Source of the DNA: Nemertoderma westbladi
Taxonomy: Eukaryota; Xenacoelomorpha; Nemertodermatida; Nemertodermatidae
Direction of reading: 5' to 3'
Assembly: GCA_032718475.1 (NCBI GenBank)
Contig: JAUCBJ010003773.1
Coordinates: 62,001-126,000 of the forward strand
DNA: 64,000 nt
Position numbers and translations under genes: made by a program. The notes beneath the pieces were generated by a model. That model worked only from the letters and a program-made list of their open reading frames with translations, was not told the DNA's origin and did not search any database. This document shows positions 1 to 10,773 of the stretch, in pieces (within the stretch, counting starts at the first letter, position 1; each line of letters starts with the position of its first letter).

Positions 1-2128
1 ACTTTTTTCATTGGATAGAGGAAAGATTGTAGTGTGTGAAATAGGATACAACTTGAGAAAAGACGCATGTGCACTTAGTGTAAAGTGCACTTAAAAAGTG
101 CGCATTTTTTCTATATTTCAAACACTATTATTTCCAGTTCTATTCATCGTAGAATGTAATTTTTTGGATTAAAATGTAGTTTGGAATGCTTTCTAACTAT
201 AATCTTAACATTTGTTTAACTTTTTATGTCTATAAAGTGACTTAAAATGTCCATGAATATGGTTCAAAATCGCAAATGTCGCGATTTATTAAATTGGATT
301 TTTGACACTTTTAGTAACTGACACTTGATTATACTTGATGACTGGTCACTTGATGACTGTAGATCGGTAGAGGATAGACATAAGTGTGTTAAATACGAAC
401 CACCTCTAAGATCCGCTAAAGTGCACTTGTACAAATAAGTGTGCAAAAGTGGGAAATTTTTAATAAGGTCAAATAGTTCAATAAGGTCAAATAGGTCAAT
501 ACATTGCTTTTTGTGATTTCTAACTGTATTCTTGACATATGTGTAACATGAAAGATAGTCACGAAAATGTACAACAGAAATCAAATATGGCAAAAAACAG
601 GTGTGATATTAAATTCACTTTGAACAATAAATAGAGATCAAATAACAAATGGACCACAGAATTAAAAACTCACACAATTTTGAACTTATAATATCGCTTC
701 AAATTAATTTAAAAGTGGATATTTGGAGGAAGGAGGAAGTTAGATGAACTGCATTCTGCATTTATGTGACAGTGTGCATTCGGGGGAAGTTTGGTGAACT
801 GCATTTATGCAGTGAATCCAAACTTCCCCCTTTGAGATATCATATACCTAAGACATGCTAGGGTGTCGGGGAAATATTTGTTACTGTCACACTTTGCTTC
901 CATTTATCCTATCCTATGTTATTACTCCAATCAGATAAGAGATACTAATCAGTAATTTAGAATTCTAAACTATCTTTCATGCAAACAAAATTCTAACTAA
1001 AGACGGGTGAATGACCATGGAAATAATGTAAAATATAACTTATCAAATATTTTGGAAGGCTTCCGAAGTTAAACCCCAAAACAATTATTTCATACATATA
1101 GTAAATAACATTGCATGTTCTTCTTCCTCTCATAATAAAATATAATAATGAAATATATCTGATTACTGTAATATTTCACAACCAAAATGTTTCAGTGTGA
1201 TAAGTGTACCACACGCCCGCCAAAACAGCCGCAAACGCATAGCCAACAAATTTAATAAAAGGTTACATGCATGTTGGGTTCATGACGAGTGAAAATTGAT
1301 CGCGTAATATAAACTAAATTAAACATCGGTCAGGCTCTCCTCCACTTCCTAACCCAATGTAAATATTGTTGTTATAATCTAATATTGGGGCGGCTTTCTC
1401 TCGTTCCCCAGTTGAGAATAGCCTAAGGGCTTCGAAAAGGATAAAGCAGCTTCCGGCTTACCTGATATTGAATATAATCTCTAGCGGTAAATTAATAAAT
1501 TTTAGTTAATTAATTACAAATATAATTATTAATTAAATAGATATCCAACAGTTGGTTTGATTTAACTGATTGGACTTTTGGATCAATTTTTGTAGATATT
1601 AATAATAATTTTCCACCCACGCAGTTGTCCACGATTGGACGCCCATGTCTATAAAGTGATGTGGATAACACATGGCCTGGAGAAATTCCTAGAAATCCCT
1701 ATCTAAGATGATCAATTAATTACCTTAACATTTCCCGTTTTATAGTCCCGGAGCTCAAACTCGGCCTATTGTGCTACTGGATTGAAATAAAAGACAAGAA
1801 TCGGAAATGGAGCGAATCCCTTCAGTTAAACGTTATCTCTCTTATTTACTTCCCTGCTACTGGTAGTTTGATACTTTTGAATAGAACAAAGTACAAAACA
1901 AACAATAACTTATTGTCTTTAATCGCAGATAGAATCAAATCAACGACTACATCTTAAAATTGATCGTGAATTCAGTAAACCATGTGAGTTCAGAGTCCTT
2001 CTGTCCTATCAGCCTTTACGGCGGTGTACAGTAGGCCTAAGTACATCACCTTGTGTGACACTAAATAAATATATTGATAGTAACAATGTGTTGGCAAGCT
2101 GTATTTTTCGAGGTGTTTGTTATTATAC
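1..2128. other. AT-rich non-coding flank, no gene seen
   Basis: No reading frame here shows a recognisable domain or convincing coding character. The short open frames are AT-rich and low in complexity. The one structured object is a hairpin at 782-830, listed separately. Motifs such as AAGTGCACTT recur near 70-100 and 415-450, but I cannot assign them to a known family. Confidence 0.6.
782..830. repeat. 49-nt two-tier hairpin
   Basis: A 13-bp perfect outer stem (GGGGGAAGTTTGG at 782-794 with its complement at 818-830) encloses a second perfect 7-bp stem (ACTGCAT/ATGCAGT, 798-813) with a 2-nt loop. A related but non-complementary phrase lies just upstream (about 725-775: GGAAGTTAGATGAACTGCATT), so the hairpin probably arose by local duplication and inversion. 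Function unknown. Confidence 0.75.
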
Positions 2129-2580
2129 ATTTATTATAGGAAGGGATCTAGGGGTCTTAACCTCGAATGATAAGTTTATTTTACCGAAAATAACTTATCT
2201 TTTATTGGCGCAATTGTAGGACTAATCCCATCACATGCGTACTTTTTTAACCGGGTAGTGTACAAATTTAGGAATCGCGTAATTTTTCTTGAAATTAATA
2301 TCTCATATCTCTCCAAACCACGTACGCGTTTCGACCTTACTGGGTCTCATCAGCGTGGTGTCGGATTCGAACCTGGGACCTCGAGGCGGAAGCCGAGACT
2401 ACAACCACTAGGCCACAGGTTCTTGAGATATGGAGAATTAATTTCAAAGACAGCTGCCATTTTGATTTGCCATTGTGATGGGATTAGTCCTACAATTGCG
2501 CCAATAAAAGATAAGTTATTTTCGGTAAAATAAACTTATCATTCGAGGTTAAGACCCCTAGATCCCTTCCTATAATAAAT
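2129..2580. mobile_element. Foldback/MITE-like element with perfect 107-bp inverted arms
   Basis: The left arm (2129-2235) and right arm (2474-2580) are perfect reverse complements over about 107 bp by eye. The 238-bp core (2236-2473) contains a further imperfect inverted pair (about 2290-2312 with 2428-2450) and a tRNA-like segment. No transposase is encoded. Perfect identity of the arms implies recent formation, gene conversion between them, or selection for the stem. The arms end in an A/T-rich stretch (ATTTATTATA), so a target duplication cannot be separated cleanly from the arms. It could be a foldback element, a SINE caught in an inverted duplication, or a hairpin-forming MITE. Confidence 0.75.
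2356..2424 (-). repeat. tRNA-derived SINE-like promoter segment
   Basis: On the minus strand this reads as a tRNA-like unit. An A-box-like TGGCCTAGTGG (complement of 2405-2415) is followed by a B-box-like GGTTCGAATCC (complement of 2363-2373), at the spacing of RNA polymerase III internal promoters. The anticodon arm can be drawn (CTCGG with TCGAG), but the loop is not standard and the acceptor stem does not pair. I therefore call it SINE-like rather than a tRNA gene. A second conserved-looking stretch (about 2318-2360) follows downstream, as in the body of a composite SINE. Confidence 0.6.
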
Positions 2581-2746
2581 AAATATAGACCTTCTCGTAT
2601 TCTCAGTCCAATACATAATACTTATGTAATAATCTTATGATTGGTGTACTGTTTTATTGATTGATTTTATTGATTGTATTATTGATTGGTGTACCAAGGA
2701 TTGCTGATGGGGTGTGGGTCAGGGATGGCTTTAACCTTTTCTTGGG

Positions 2747-2751
2747 CCCTA
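2747..2751. other. Left target-site duplication of the BEL/Pao element
   Basis: CCCTA sits directly outside the left LTR and matches CCTTA at 21056-21060 except for one transition. A 5-bp duplication fits BEL/Pao integration. It supports reading the two LTRs and the interior as a single insertion rather than a chance arrangement. Confidence 0.6.
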
Positions 2752-4917
2752 TGTAAAGTCCAGTAGTATACCGCTTACCAGATCCTAGTAACGATGTATC
2801 TTACCGTAAGATCCAGTAATGTATACGGGCTCGTACAGTATCTGACAACAAATCCCAGTCCAGGGTATCTAAACAAACAGATACAAATACGCAAACAACT
2901 ACTGGCGAGGAACAGAGCCTAGTGTCTATTCTACGTACGTGAGCGGGTCTAATGCCTACAAACTAGACAAAAGGATGCCTGTCCTCTAACCGGTGAGGCA
3001 GATGTACAGTTACGGTGACAGACCAAACTCACGGGAAAACAATCCCCGCGCAGCGAATCCTAACTATCGCTGACAGACCTAAATACCGTAACTTGCCGCG
3101 GTGTGATTTATATGGTTTATATACGAGCTAGTGGGTTCACAGACCTAGCGTAACAATACTGACACCTGACACCTGTACTAAATCAGTCTAAAGGGGGTCG
3201 TGCCTAAAGTAACGATACTATTGCTCAGTCAAACAACAGTCTAATAAATAAATACTCCTCCTTGCCGTAACTAAATATCAGATCCTAAATTTACAAACTA
3301 CGAATAGTAAATTACAGATAAATTCTGCCTAAAAGTAATCTAAAGTGCGCTATAACTCTATAGTAGAACTCTAAGGGTACATATGTTTTAGGGCGTGTGT
3401 GTGTGGGTGTGTTACAATAAAACAATTTTGGTGTATTCCATTGTACTAGGTTTTAGTGATTTTCTGACCAAAACAATACCGTGCGCTAGCTACGAAAATA
3501 AGCAGTCGCGCTCTGTAGAACTTTATACTTACAAATGACGTCAAAGCTCTCTCCTTCCTATCCACAACTCAACCGGGCAACCACGGTGTTAGTAATTACA
3601 CCCGTGATCGGCACAAATACCAGATTCTGGTTGTAAGATAAAAAATAGGAGTTAATTGCTACCGTACGTTAGCTGATCTGGTATACAAATTTTATTCTAG
3701 AATTTTGTTGCCGCGGTGGTTAGCAGCAATACCTATCAGTACGTGGCAAGGCTTGGTAGGATATTAATAAACCTCCCTAGGCCAAGCGAAGTGCCGGTAG
3801 CAGAAATACTCCTTGCCTGATCAAATAACTAAGGTTCAGACAGGGGGGGGGGGGGGGGGGGGGTACTAATGTATATTCTACAAAGCAAACCGGTACCGAA
3901 CTGTCAGTATTGCGAATCACTAAATTATGGAACATATGCTGTCTGTACCTAATATGTACTCGCGTACTGACGAACGGCAATAGTTCACACCTGTAAGAGA
4001 TACAGGTTAACCCAGGGATTTGCAGTACAGGGTCCTGACTGAATCTAGCTACCTGATCCTAAATTTTGCGGCGTCCCAGGACGGCGTCACGTCACGCTTA
4101 CCCTGATCTATAGGTCTTACGTCGGGCAAGGGCGTTAAACAAAGTCTTACCTTCCTCGGAAATCGGAAAAGTGGAGTATTTCGAAAGGGAGAAGGGGGTG
4201 CGCGGTCTAATCTAAAGTGGGCGCTAGCGTGTTGTGGACATCTTCCCTGCGTAGCTGACGGCCTAACGGTCTAGGCGGCCATCCTCCCAATGCTTGGCTG
4301 TCCCAATGGTTGACAATCAGAAATATACATGTTCCAAAGTTTACAGTATATTTACGTAATTTACAAAGATTTATCAACCTGAACACTAACAAATAATTCA
4401 AGGTTAACAAGATTTGAAACAAATAACAAGTAAACTAATACTAAATCAATAGTAGTAGTGAGGGATAAGATAGTGGCATAAGTGTGGCATAAGTGTGTGT
4501 GATAACCGAAGGCAAACCAGCCCTTATATAGCAAATCTGGGACATAGAATCCGCTAGAACCTTCCAGAGCATTCCATGGCCTCACATTGGAGCAATAAGA
4601 TGTTCCATGCCCTATGATTGGCCCAACTCATCGTTCCATACGTTGTACGCACCTCATTGGTTTATCAAATTAGATCAAATTATAATAAATTGCCCAAAAA
4701 TGCAAATTTCCCGACTGGGATTCGAACTCGTAACCTATCTGTAATGTAACCAACGCCTTAACCATCTGACCACTGCTCCATTAGAGTTACCTACGGGTTT
4801 ATGTGTACCAATATGAATAGGCATATTACATTACTGTAATTTAATCAAAATGCGTCGGATTTTAGAAAGTTTTTACGTTAAACTACAAATGCTACTCTAT
4901 AGTGAAATAATCCATCA
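2752..4917 (-). repeat. 3' LTR of the BEL/Pao element (left copy)
   Basis: This is a 2166-bp copy of the repeat also found at 18886-21055. A partial third copy starts near 40640. On the minus strand it begins TGATGGATTATTTCAC and ends TACTGGACTTTACA. It includes a G-tract (3843-3863, 21 G), a TG-rich microsatellite (about 3396-3412) and a tRNA-like segment near its minus-strand 5' end. Over the first ~330 bp I count about nine differences from the other LTR (roughly 97% identity), so the insertion is not recent. A modest purine-rich stretch (GGAGCGG on the minus strand) abuts its inner edge and could be the polypurine tract. Confidence 0.85.
4710..4783 (-). repeat. tRNA-like sequence inside the left LTR
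   Basis: On the minus strand an A-box-like GTGGTCAGATGG and a B-box-like GAGTTCGAATCCC are correctly ordered and spaced. The T-stem and acceptor stem pair poorly, so this is a tRNA-derived or SINE-like relic rather than a functional tRNA. The same segment is present in the other LTR at 20854-20921, where 4 nt are missing from the middle. It therefore pre-dates this insertion and is carried by the LTR. Confidence 0.6.
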
Positions 4918-6539
4918 CCGCTCCATGAAAACAGTTTAATAAGACTGTTTTCACCAATCGAAATATAAACTATTTACAAAATATTTCTTAAGTCTAATGG
5001 CGGGGCCTAAAATATAAAATACTCACTACTTAATTATTGCATACTTAATATTGCAGGTACGGCGTAAATACAATCTATCATACATACAAAATACAAATTT
5101 ACCAATTAACTTTAGTGCATAAAATACAAAAAAGAGCTTTCGGTTATCAAGATAAGCAAATTAAACAAATTAGAACAAATCAAAACAAATAATTTCAAAG
5201 CTTTCAATAATTCTTTCATATATTACAAATATACTTAATAAACTTTCCAAATTAAATCAATTCGAATATAAACAAACATAATGCGCTAATAATTTCCAAA
5301 TAAGTCTTAAAGTGTCCTCCTGCGCTTGTGTCCTTCTGGGCTCCTCCCCGAGGCGCACCCACGAGGCGGACACCTTTCCACCACCCCTGGGGCCAGTCTG
5401 ACTGATGTTATTATCAGACCGGGCCGGAGGGTGGCCCGATGCTTCCGGGTTCTGTTTTCGGTCCCCCGATCACACCGGCACAGTTTGTCGAATGTGTAGC
5501 CAGATGGGCGGCTACTGTCAACTTACTGTGGCCTGACTGTACATTGAGCCAACTCAAAGTATAACAAAGAGTCAACCGGCAGGTGGACCAGTCGATAGCG
5601 ATCGAGCACCAAGGTCGCCCTTGGGCCTAACCGACGGTCTTGTCCCAAGTGGGCTTGCGCTACCTGACATTGGAATTTTGACTCGTTTTCACCCGCCTCG
5701 CCGGCAGTATTGGAGGATACTGACTAGCACAAAGGCTAGGAACAAGTCACCACTTACCAGTCACTGTACACGTGTACTCAACAGATTCTCAACATATCAA
5801 GTACACAAATCGGACACATACCATACACACACAGAAGACAAAATCGGGAAAGACAAAATCGGGGTCAAAGTCAGAGGGGACAAAATTGTATCGACTAACA
5901 GGCTAATCGAGAGTACCTTATTTTGCCGTCAGGGCAAAATAACTTTGTGTGCACAAAGTATGCTGGGGCGCAGTAGAGATATGGTCCTACTAATACCAGC
6001 GGCGTCTGGACCAACTGGCAAGGGTTCCCATACTCACTCGCAGTGGCCACACATACAATCACGTGTACTCACGTACCCACAGCAACAGAAAGCTCAAAGA
6101 CCCGAACAAATCCCAAAGACCAATCAGCTGAACATGGAGACAATAACATATAGTATCAAAAAAATGGAACAGCTGATGGCCAAAGGAACCTATCCAAGCC
6201 CCAAGCAAACTGCAACTGATTGCCCACATACAAAACATAGTTCACGCCACATGAACCACAAATCACGCCATGCCACCACCCCTACTGTGTACAGGACTGG
6301 CAGTATGGCAACAGGCCGACTAGATGGTACCATGGCACCATGTCGATCCATGGTTCGTTAGACACGAGGGCCTTCAGTGACTCCCTAGCACTATATTTAA
6401 GATTTAGCAAGCCCCCAGACCCTCACGAGTCCGCCGTCGCCTGTTGATCGCACCCCTATAGAGACCTCACCTCTTTAGGTACGATCTCAAAGTTCGTCCT
6501 ACTGGTTTAGATATCTTCTCCTGAGCACTGATTGCTAAC

Positions 6540-6559
6540 GGTAGGCTCGCAAGCCTTCC
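6540..6559. repeat. 20-bp dispersed palindrome, copy 1
   Basis: Sequence GGTAGGCTCGCAAGCCTTCC, an imperfect palindrome with GGNAGGCT.../...AGCCTTCC arms and a CG/GC centre. It lies immediately left of the 13-bp tandem array in the 3' region of the BEL/Pao element. Confidence 0.85.
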
Positions 6560-6602
6560 TTCTCTATCTCGCTCCTCCAAAACCAACATCCAAACGTAAC
6601 GT

Positions 6603-6748
6603 CCAATATAAATACCCAAATATAATATCCAAATATAATATCCAAATATAATATCCAAATATAGTATCCAAATATAATATCCAAATATAATATCCAAATA
6701 TAATATCCAAATATAATATCCAAATATAATATTCAAATATAATATCCA
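6603..6748. repeat. 13-bp tandem array (AATATCCAAATAT)n
   Basis: About eleven near-perfect 13-bp units. Because 13 is not a multiple of 3, every minus-strand frame cycles through the same hydrophobic pattern, giving overlapping open frames rich in Y, I, W and L. These are repeat artefacts. The array is bracketed by palindrome copies at 6540 and 6752, which suggests a local expansion between them. Confidence 0.85.
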
Positions 6749-6751
6749 ATC

Positions 6752-6771
6752 GGTAGGCTCGGAAGCCTTCC
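6752..6771. repeat. 20-bp dispersed palindrome, copy 2
   Basis: GGTAGGCTCGGAAGCCTTCC: one base differs from the commonest form, in the central CGC. It directly follows the 13-bp array. Confidence 0.85.
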
Positions 6772-7202
6772 TTCCTTCATCTCGCTCTCCTAATCCTTAG
6801 TCGAACAGGCTCGTCCACGCCCTCTAATACGATTGGGTGGTGGTCGGGATCGAACTGGACTCGGACTTCGGTGTCAAGCTGTCGGTGGTTCCAAAACGCT
6901 AGGAAAGGGGACGACGGGAGTTTCACACGTCTGTCATGCGCTCAGTCATCTAAATCCTCATCCGATTCCAATCGTTGGCTTCGTAGCATCGGGTCGAGTC
7001 TCTACAACGCTAGGAGGAAGTCTAAAGGGTGGAACTGTTCCATCCGCTGACACCTTGCTCTCTGACGTCGTCTGAATTCTAATGGGTTCCGGCAAAGCAT
7101 ATCCTGTCCCTCCACGTGGTTCTCTAGCGAGGGAAACCGTGCCCCGAGTCATCCGGATTCGCGACTTCGATGTCGTCCTCTCGGCGACATTTACTACCTT
7201 CT

Positions 7203-9523
7203 TTATTTCTTGTCCGGCTTTCTGGGCTCTAAGTATACGAAGTTGCGGATCTTCCTGTGGGTGTCGCGTTCGGCTAACGGCGTGGCTCTGAAGCCAGTCT
7301 CACGCAGAACATCCGCCTCATCTAGAATACACAAGGTTACGCGTTTGTGGTAAAATGCGCTCCGGTATGCCCAAGCTATCGAATGCCAGGCTCCTCGATT
7401 CCGCTGTTCGACTCGCAATTTGTCGAATTCCCCGGCGGTAATCTTATTCACCACAGTCTGAAAGTTCCATGTGTTCTTATTGTCGGGGTGTACCTGTAGA
7501 AAGTAGTCCCGAACAACCTTAAATCCGCTATCCAAAGGCAATATATCCAGCACCTCCAAGAGTTCATCGTACTGAGGCATAGCTGACACGTATCCTTCTT
7601 TCGATATTATGAGAGGGTTTATGGCCCAAAATCCCAAGTGCACTCTCATAGGGAAACGGCGTCATTGTGTCGATACATGCTCGTCTGCGTGATTCTCCCA
7701 ATGGTCGAATAGCTGTCTAACGATTTTAACTGACATATGCTCATAGGGGATGTCGCTAAGTTGACACTCTGATGCCCTATGACCTTTAATGTTACAATAC
7801 GTGCACTGCGCCACGAAACGCCAGCAAGTGTAGAAAGTCTGCGAACGTTGATCCCCATACCAGTTGTACACTAAGTCCGGTAGAGATATATGTTTCGCTC
7901 TGCATTTCTTTGCGTGGTGGCCAGTTGCCCCGCATCTGCTGCAAATAGTGTTGGCAGGATACCAAACTCGCTCATAGATGAGATCTCCGATGGGGCGAGC
8001 GCTACCGTCCACGTGATAATTCTCATCATCCGGGTCAGTCGGTATGTTCATCTCCGTAGGTTGTACACAAACCATGGCATCACTTTTCTCCAACTCACGT
8101 ATCTCAGTTTGCGTCTTTCCCGGAAGGTTCTCCTCTATCTCTATGAGTTGCCGCAACGGTTCGTCTATTGTCGCAAACTTGGTCGGATCCACATCGTCAT
8201 GATGGGCGGTAGGCTCGCGAGCCTTCGAGGATCCTTCCGGGCCTTTGAATTCCGCGTGGCGTTCCCCGTTGTAGGGTACTAACGTCAACATCGACGGTCT
8301 GTCGACTAAGTTTCCCGCGTGAGTGAGATAAACATCCCTGAAAACGCTAAGTCCCGCTCGCGTGAAAACTTCGCAGTGCGCATCAGTGTTATAAAAGGGT
8401 TGGAGAAATCGGCGGAATACATCAGTATGCATCCTTCCTCCGTCGTAAAAGGTATGTCCTACACCGAGACATAACGGATGTCACTTTAAAGTTCTAGACA
8501 CTACATCGGCGATGAAGCAAACGTTTACCGAAGATTCTATCGCCAAATAGCATTGCAAGATTATTTGTGGAGGTGAGGTAATCGCCCAGTACACACAACC
8601 TCGCCACTTCAACTGTGACTCAAACTTGTTTACGCTGGGGGTATCTCCCTCACCGTATACGTCCGTGTATTTGCTCCTCTTACTCTCCTTATAATCCCAA
8701 CTAAACATTAGGTATGAGATATAACCCGTTCCAGTTTTTAGCGTGTTATACTCCCTGAAATATCCTTGCTCAATAGCCCAAAGCAACAATGGTCTAGTAT
8801 CCACGTATGGCGTAGGCAATCGATCCTCCTCCGCGGGCATTCCTGCAAAATCGCTAATGAGGTCATCCCATACACCGGATCCGATCTTGACGATACTTTT
8901 ATCAAGTACAACATCTCGTACGGCCTTTGGCAACATCCTAGCTTCTATGCTACAAGCCAGGTCCATGGATTTAATTATCCGTTTTATCATCGCGTGTCTT
9001 TGCGTCGTTCCTTCCGGCATAGGCATCTTTCTGTCGCTCCTCTGTCGGCTGAAAACATGTAACATGCCATCTGGTGCTCGAATTTGTATGGTCTTTGAAG
9101 TGAGGCTTTGCTGATGGCTTCCTCTTTCATTATCCTAAAACATATAACCATTCTCCTTCAGAGATCGGCTAGTTGCATCCCAATCGTCGAGTAAATCATC
9201 GGTAGGGTTCCAAATTCTCCCTATGGACTTTTCATCATCGAAACTAATAGGTTTTCCGGTCCAATTGGTCGCAATATCGGTGTCGGTTTCAAACGTGCCG
9301 ACTCCGATCCATAATCGAATCGTTTTCGTCAGATATCCTCGCAAGATACAAGGTGCGATATCCGTCCCCGCGCGATCCACTTCCTTAAAGTCCGTAATAT
9401 ATGGAGGCACGTTGCGTACGATTTTCTGAACTATCGTTCTACGCAACTCGGCCGAATCTAACACATCACCAAAGGTAACCGATGGGAGGAAATCCAGGTT
9501 CGAAATGATCTCCGGGTGTTCAA
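7203..9523 (-). pseudogene. Unrecognised BEL/Pao accessory polyprotein with two CCHC zinc knuckles
   Basis: One minus-strand frame covers ~770 codons, broken only by a TAG (after the segment ending at 9135) and two TGA codons (after 8481 and after 7662). Segment by segment it spans 9464-9135, 9065-8481, 8432-7662 and 7649-7203, and a little sequence above 9464 also reads in frame. The third segment carries two canonical CX2CX4HX4C knuckles (CSRCGATGHHAKKC and CTYCNIKGHRASEC), 26 residues apart, so nucleic-acid binding is likely. I see no signal peptide, strong membrane segment, DDE/DDD integrase core or RT motif, so it is neither an obvious envelope nor integrase. Its position, between the truncated integrase and the 3' LTR, is that of an accessory or env-like gene. 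It could also be a second gag acquired from another element. A palindrome copy (8208-8227) is read in frame as KAREPT. Confidence 0.6.
8208..8227. repeat. 20-bp dispersed palindrome, copy 3 (in coding frame)
   Basis: GGTAGGCTCGCGAGCCTTCG. On the minus strand it lies in the zinc-knuckle accessory frame and is translated KAREPT, without a stop. Confidence 0.8.
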
Positions 9524-9952
9524 CTATAGGAATCTCATAAGTTGTCTCCTCTCGGTCGGTATGCTAATAGGAAAGCTGATTGGTCTCGCAACTGGTACTA
9601 CCGCTTTAGTAGGATGGGGCTGAGGTTCTCGCGTCATCTCGACATGAGGTATCTGTAGTCTCTGTGACAAACGCTGAGCAAAGGTGATTCTATCAAAGAG
9701 CTTGGGTGTCATCTCCTTAGGTTCGGTTTGATCGTGGGATATCCAGTAAAATGGTAGGCTCGCGAGCCTTCCGCCGAACTCCTCGATCTCACCTTCCTCG
9801 TATGCCTTGTACGCCCTGTAGAGGCTCAAAGCTTCCCGTTTCTCTTGTGTCGACTTATTAGACTCGTCCACTACCATACTGTAGACGTCTGGTTCGACTA
9901 ATTTGGGTTCGTAAATAACGATCTCACCCGCGTTCGGTCCACCTACCTATGT
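9524..9952 (-). pseudogene. N-terminal portion of the accessory frame
   Basis: The frame is open from about 9950 down to 9524 (first ATG at 9877). It begins where the integrase homology stops and joins the longer accessory frame by a frameshift near 9535: the other frame reads through GAGGAGACAACTTATGAG into the next segment. The region is charged (KSTQEKREALSLYRAYKAYEEGE) and proline-rich towards the end. A palindrome copy at 9753-9772 is read in frame as GRLASLP. I recognise no domain. The original start may have been lost with the integrase core. Confidence 0.5.
9753..9772. repeat. 20-bp dispersed palindrome, copy 4 (in coding frame)
   Basis: GGTAGGCTCGCGAGCCTTCC. On the minus strand it is translated GRLASLP inside the accessory frame. 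Confidence 0.85.
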
Positions 9953-9953
9953 G

Positions 9954-10766
9954 TTAGAGTCGTACATGTGCGTCCAGTATCATAGCGCGCTGTAGCTCAT
10001 GGTGTTGTGGTATGATGATAGGATACCTAAAGTCAAGTGCAAAGTCAATGTTCTGGAGTCTGGAATTGTGACAAAGTAAGCCCCTATAAATAATCGGACT
10101 CCAACTCAAAATCGGTGAAGACTTGATCTGTTTACCCTGATTGATCGCTGTGAATTCTCGTGCGAAATATCGCAATTGATAATGTCTAATAATATCAACT
10201 TCACAAAGACCAACTTCCTCTAAGGTAAGTCTCCTAGGAAAGTCGCGTTTTCCTCTGGCATATTGTCTCAAACGTTTGAGCCATGCTAACTTGCGGCACG
10301 CGTCAGTCCATGATCTAGTTAGGTTTACTATCCTGTCAATGTAAGTGTTAGTGACGTCATCAGGTGAGTTATAGTTGTAATGTGGATACTTGTTTGGACT
10401 TGGAAGGCCCACGGGCCTTCCGGTAGGTGTCTCCCTTTGTACAATAGGTTTGTCTGAGTCCTCAAGTATGTCAATCTCCACGGTCTTACCTCTACCGTCT
10501 GCACCTAGTGAATTGACTGGCAGTAACGGTTTCAACTATACAATAATAGTGTGTTCCTGTGAGCTCGTAAGCTTCCTAACATTAGTCACATGTTTACCTG
10601 TAGGTGGTAAGTCAAGTATTTTCTTTGAGCGGAGTGTGATCGCTGTGGCCACACCTTCGTCGTCCAAAGAAGTCAAATTCGGTAAGTTGTTAATACCTAA
10701 TGGGTGTGTACTAGTCCGCTCCAATGAATTCATTGCATCCTTACAGTACATGTCGTTTCTTTCCAA
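9954..10766 (-). pseudogene. BEL/Pao linker and integrase zinc-binding region (truncated)
   Basis: The 9954-10535 segment (193 codons) ends with the stretch that precedes and begins the BEL integrase zinc-binding domain: a YRGLLCHNSRL-like start, then PIIIPQHHELQ and ILDAHVRL, where integrase histidines are expected. The CXXC half and the DDE catalytic core are absent. A TAA follows and the sequence switches to the unrelated accessory frame. The segment 10536-10766 lies upstream in the same frame, separated by one TAG, and continues from the tetrapeptide-repeat region. Known BEL integrases insert cDNA copies into the host genome, and this copy cannot encode that activity. Confidence 0.65.
10402..10421. 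repeat. Divergent palindrome copy
   Basis: GGAAGGCCCACGGGCCTTCC, a near-perfect palindrome with the same outer arms as the GGTAGGCTCGCAAGCCTTCC family but a different centre. It is read without a stop in the integrase-linker frame. Membership of the family is probable, not certain. Confidence 0.55.
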
Positions 10767-10773
10767 TGGAAAG

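Larger units (their letters stand above)
4918..7202 (-). other. BEL/Pao 3' internal region, no recognisable gene
   Basis: This ~2.3 kb lies between the last unrecognised element frame and the 3' LTR. A plus-strand frame at 5621-6361 (246 codons) and minus-strand frames near 6958-7152 show no domain. It includes a GC-rich block (about 5320-5620) and a 13-bp tandem array (6603-6748) bracketed by two copies of the element's 20-bp palindrome (6540 and 6752). It may be 3' untranslated sequence or the decayed end of the upstream frame. Confidence 0.45.

Noticed and set aside
264-593. 109-codon minus-strand gene
   Set aside because: Low-complexity AT-rich sequence, internally repetitive (FDLIELFDLI from a TCAAATAG repeat), with no domain.
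2356-2424. Functional tRNA gene
   Set aside because: The anticodon loop has the wrong size, the acceptor stem is absent, and it is embedded in a foldback element.
4710-4783. Functional tRNA gene
   Set aside because: A and B boxes are present, but the acceptor and T stems do not pair. The sequence is part of an LTR.
5621-6361. 246-codon plus-strand open frame as a host gene
   Set aside because: It lies inside the BEL/Pao element on the opposite strand. Its composition is Ser/Thr/His/Gln-rich with no domain, and nothing supports expression.
6467-6749. Overlapping Ile/Tyr/Leu-rich membrane-like proteins
   Set aside because: All three minus-strand frames read the same pattern because of a 13-bp tandem repeat.
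7203-9952. Envelope gene of a BEL-type element
   Set aside because: No signal peptide, no clear transmembrane anchor and no furin-like site are visible. Two zinc knuckles point to nucleic-acid binding instead.
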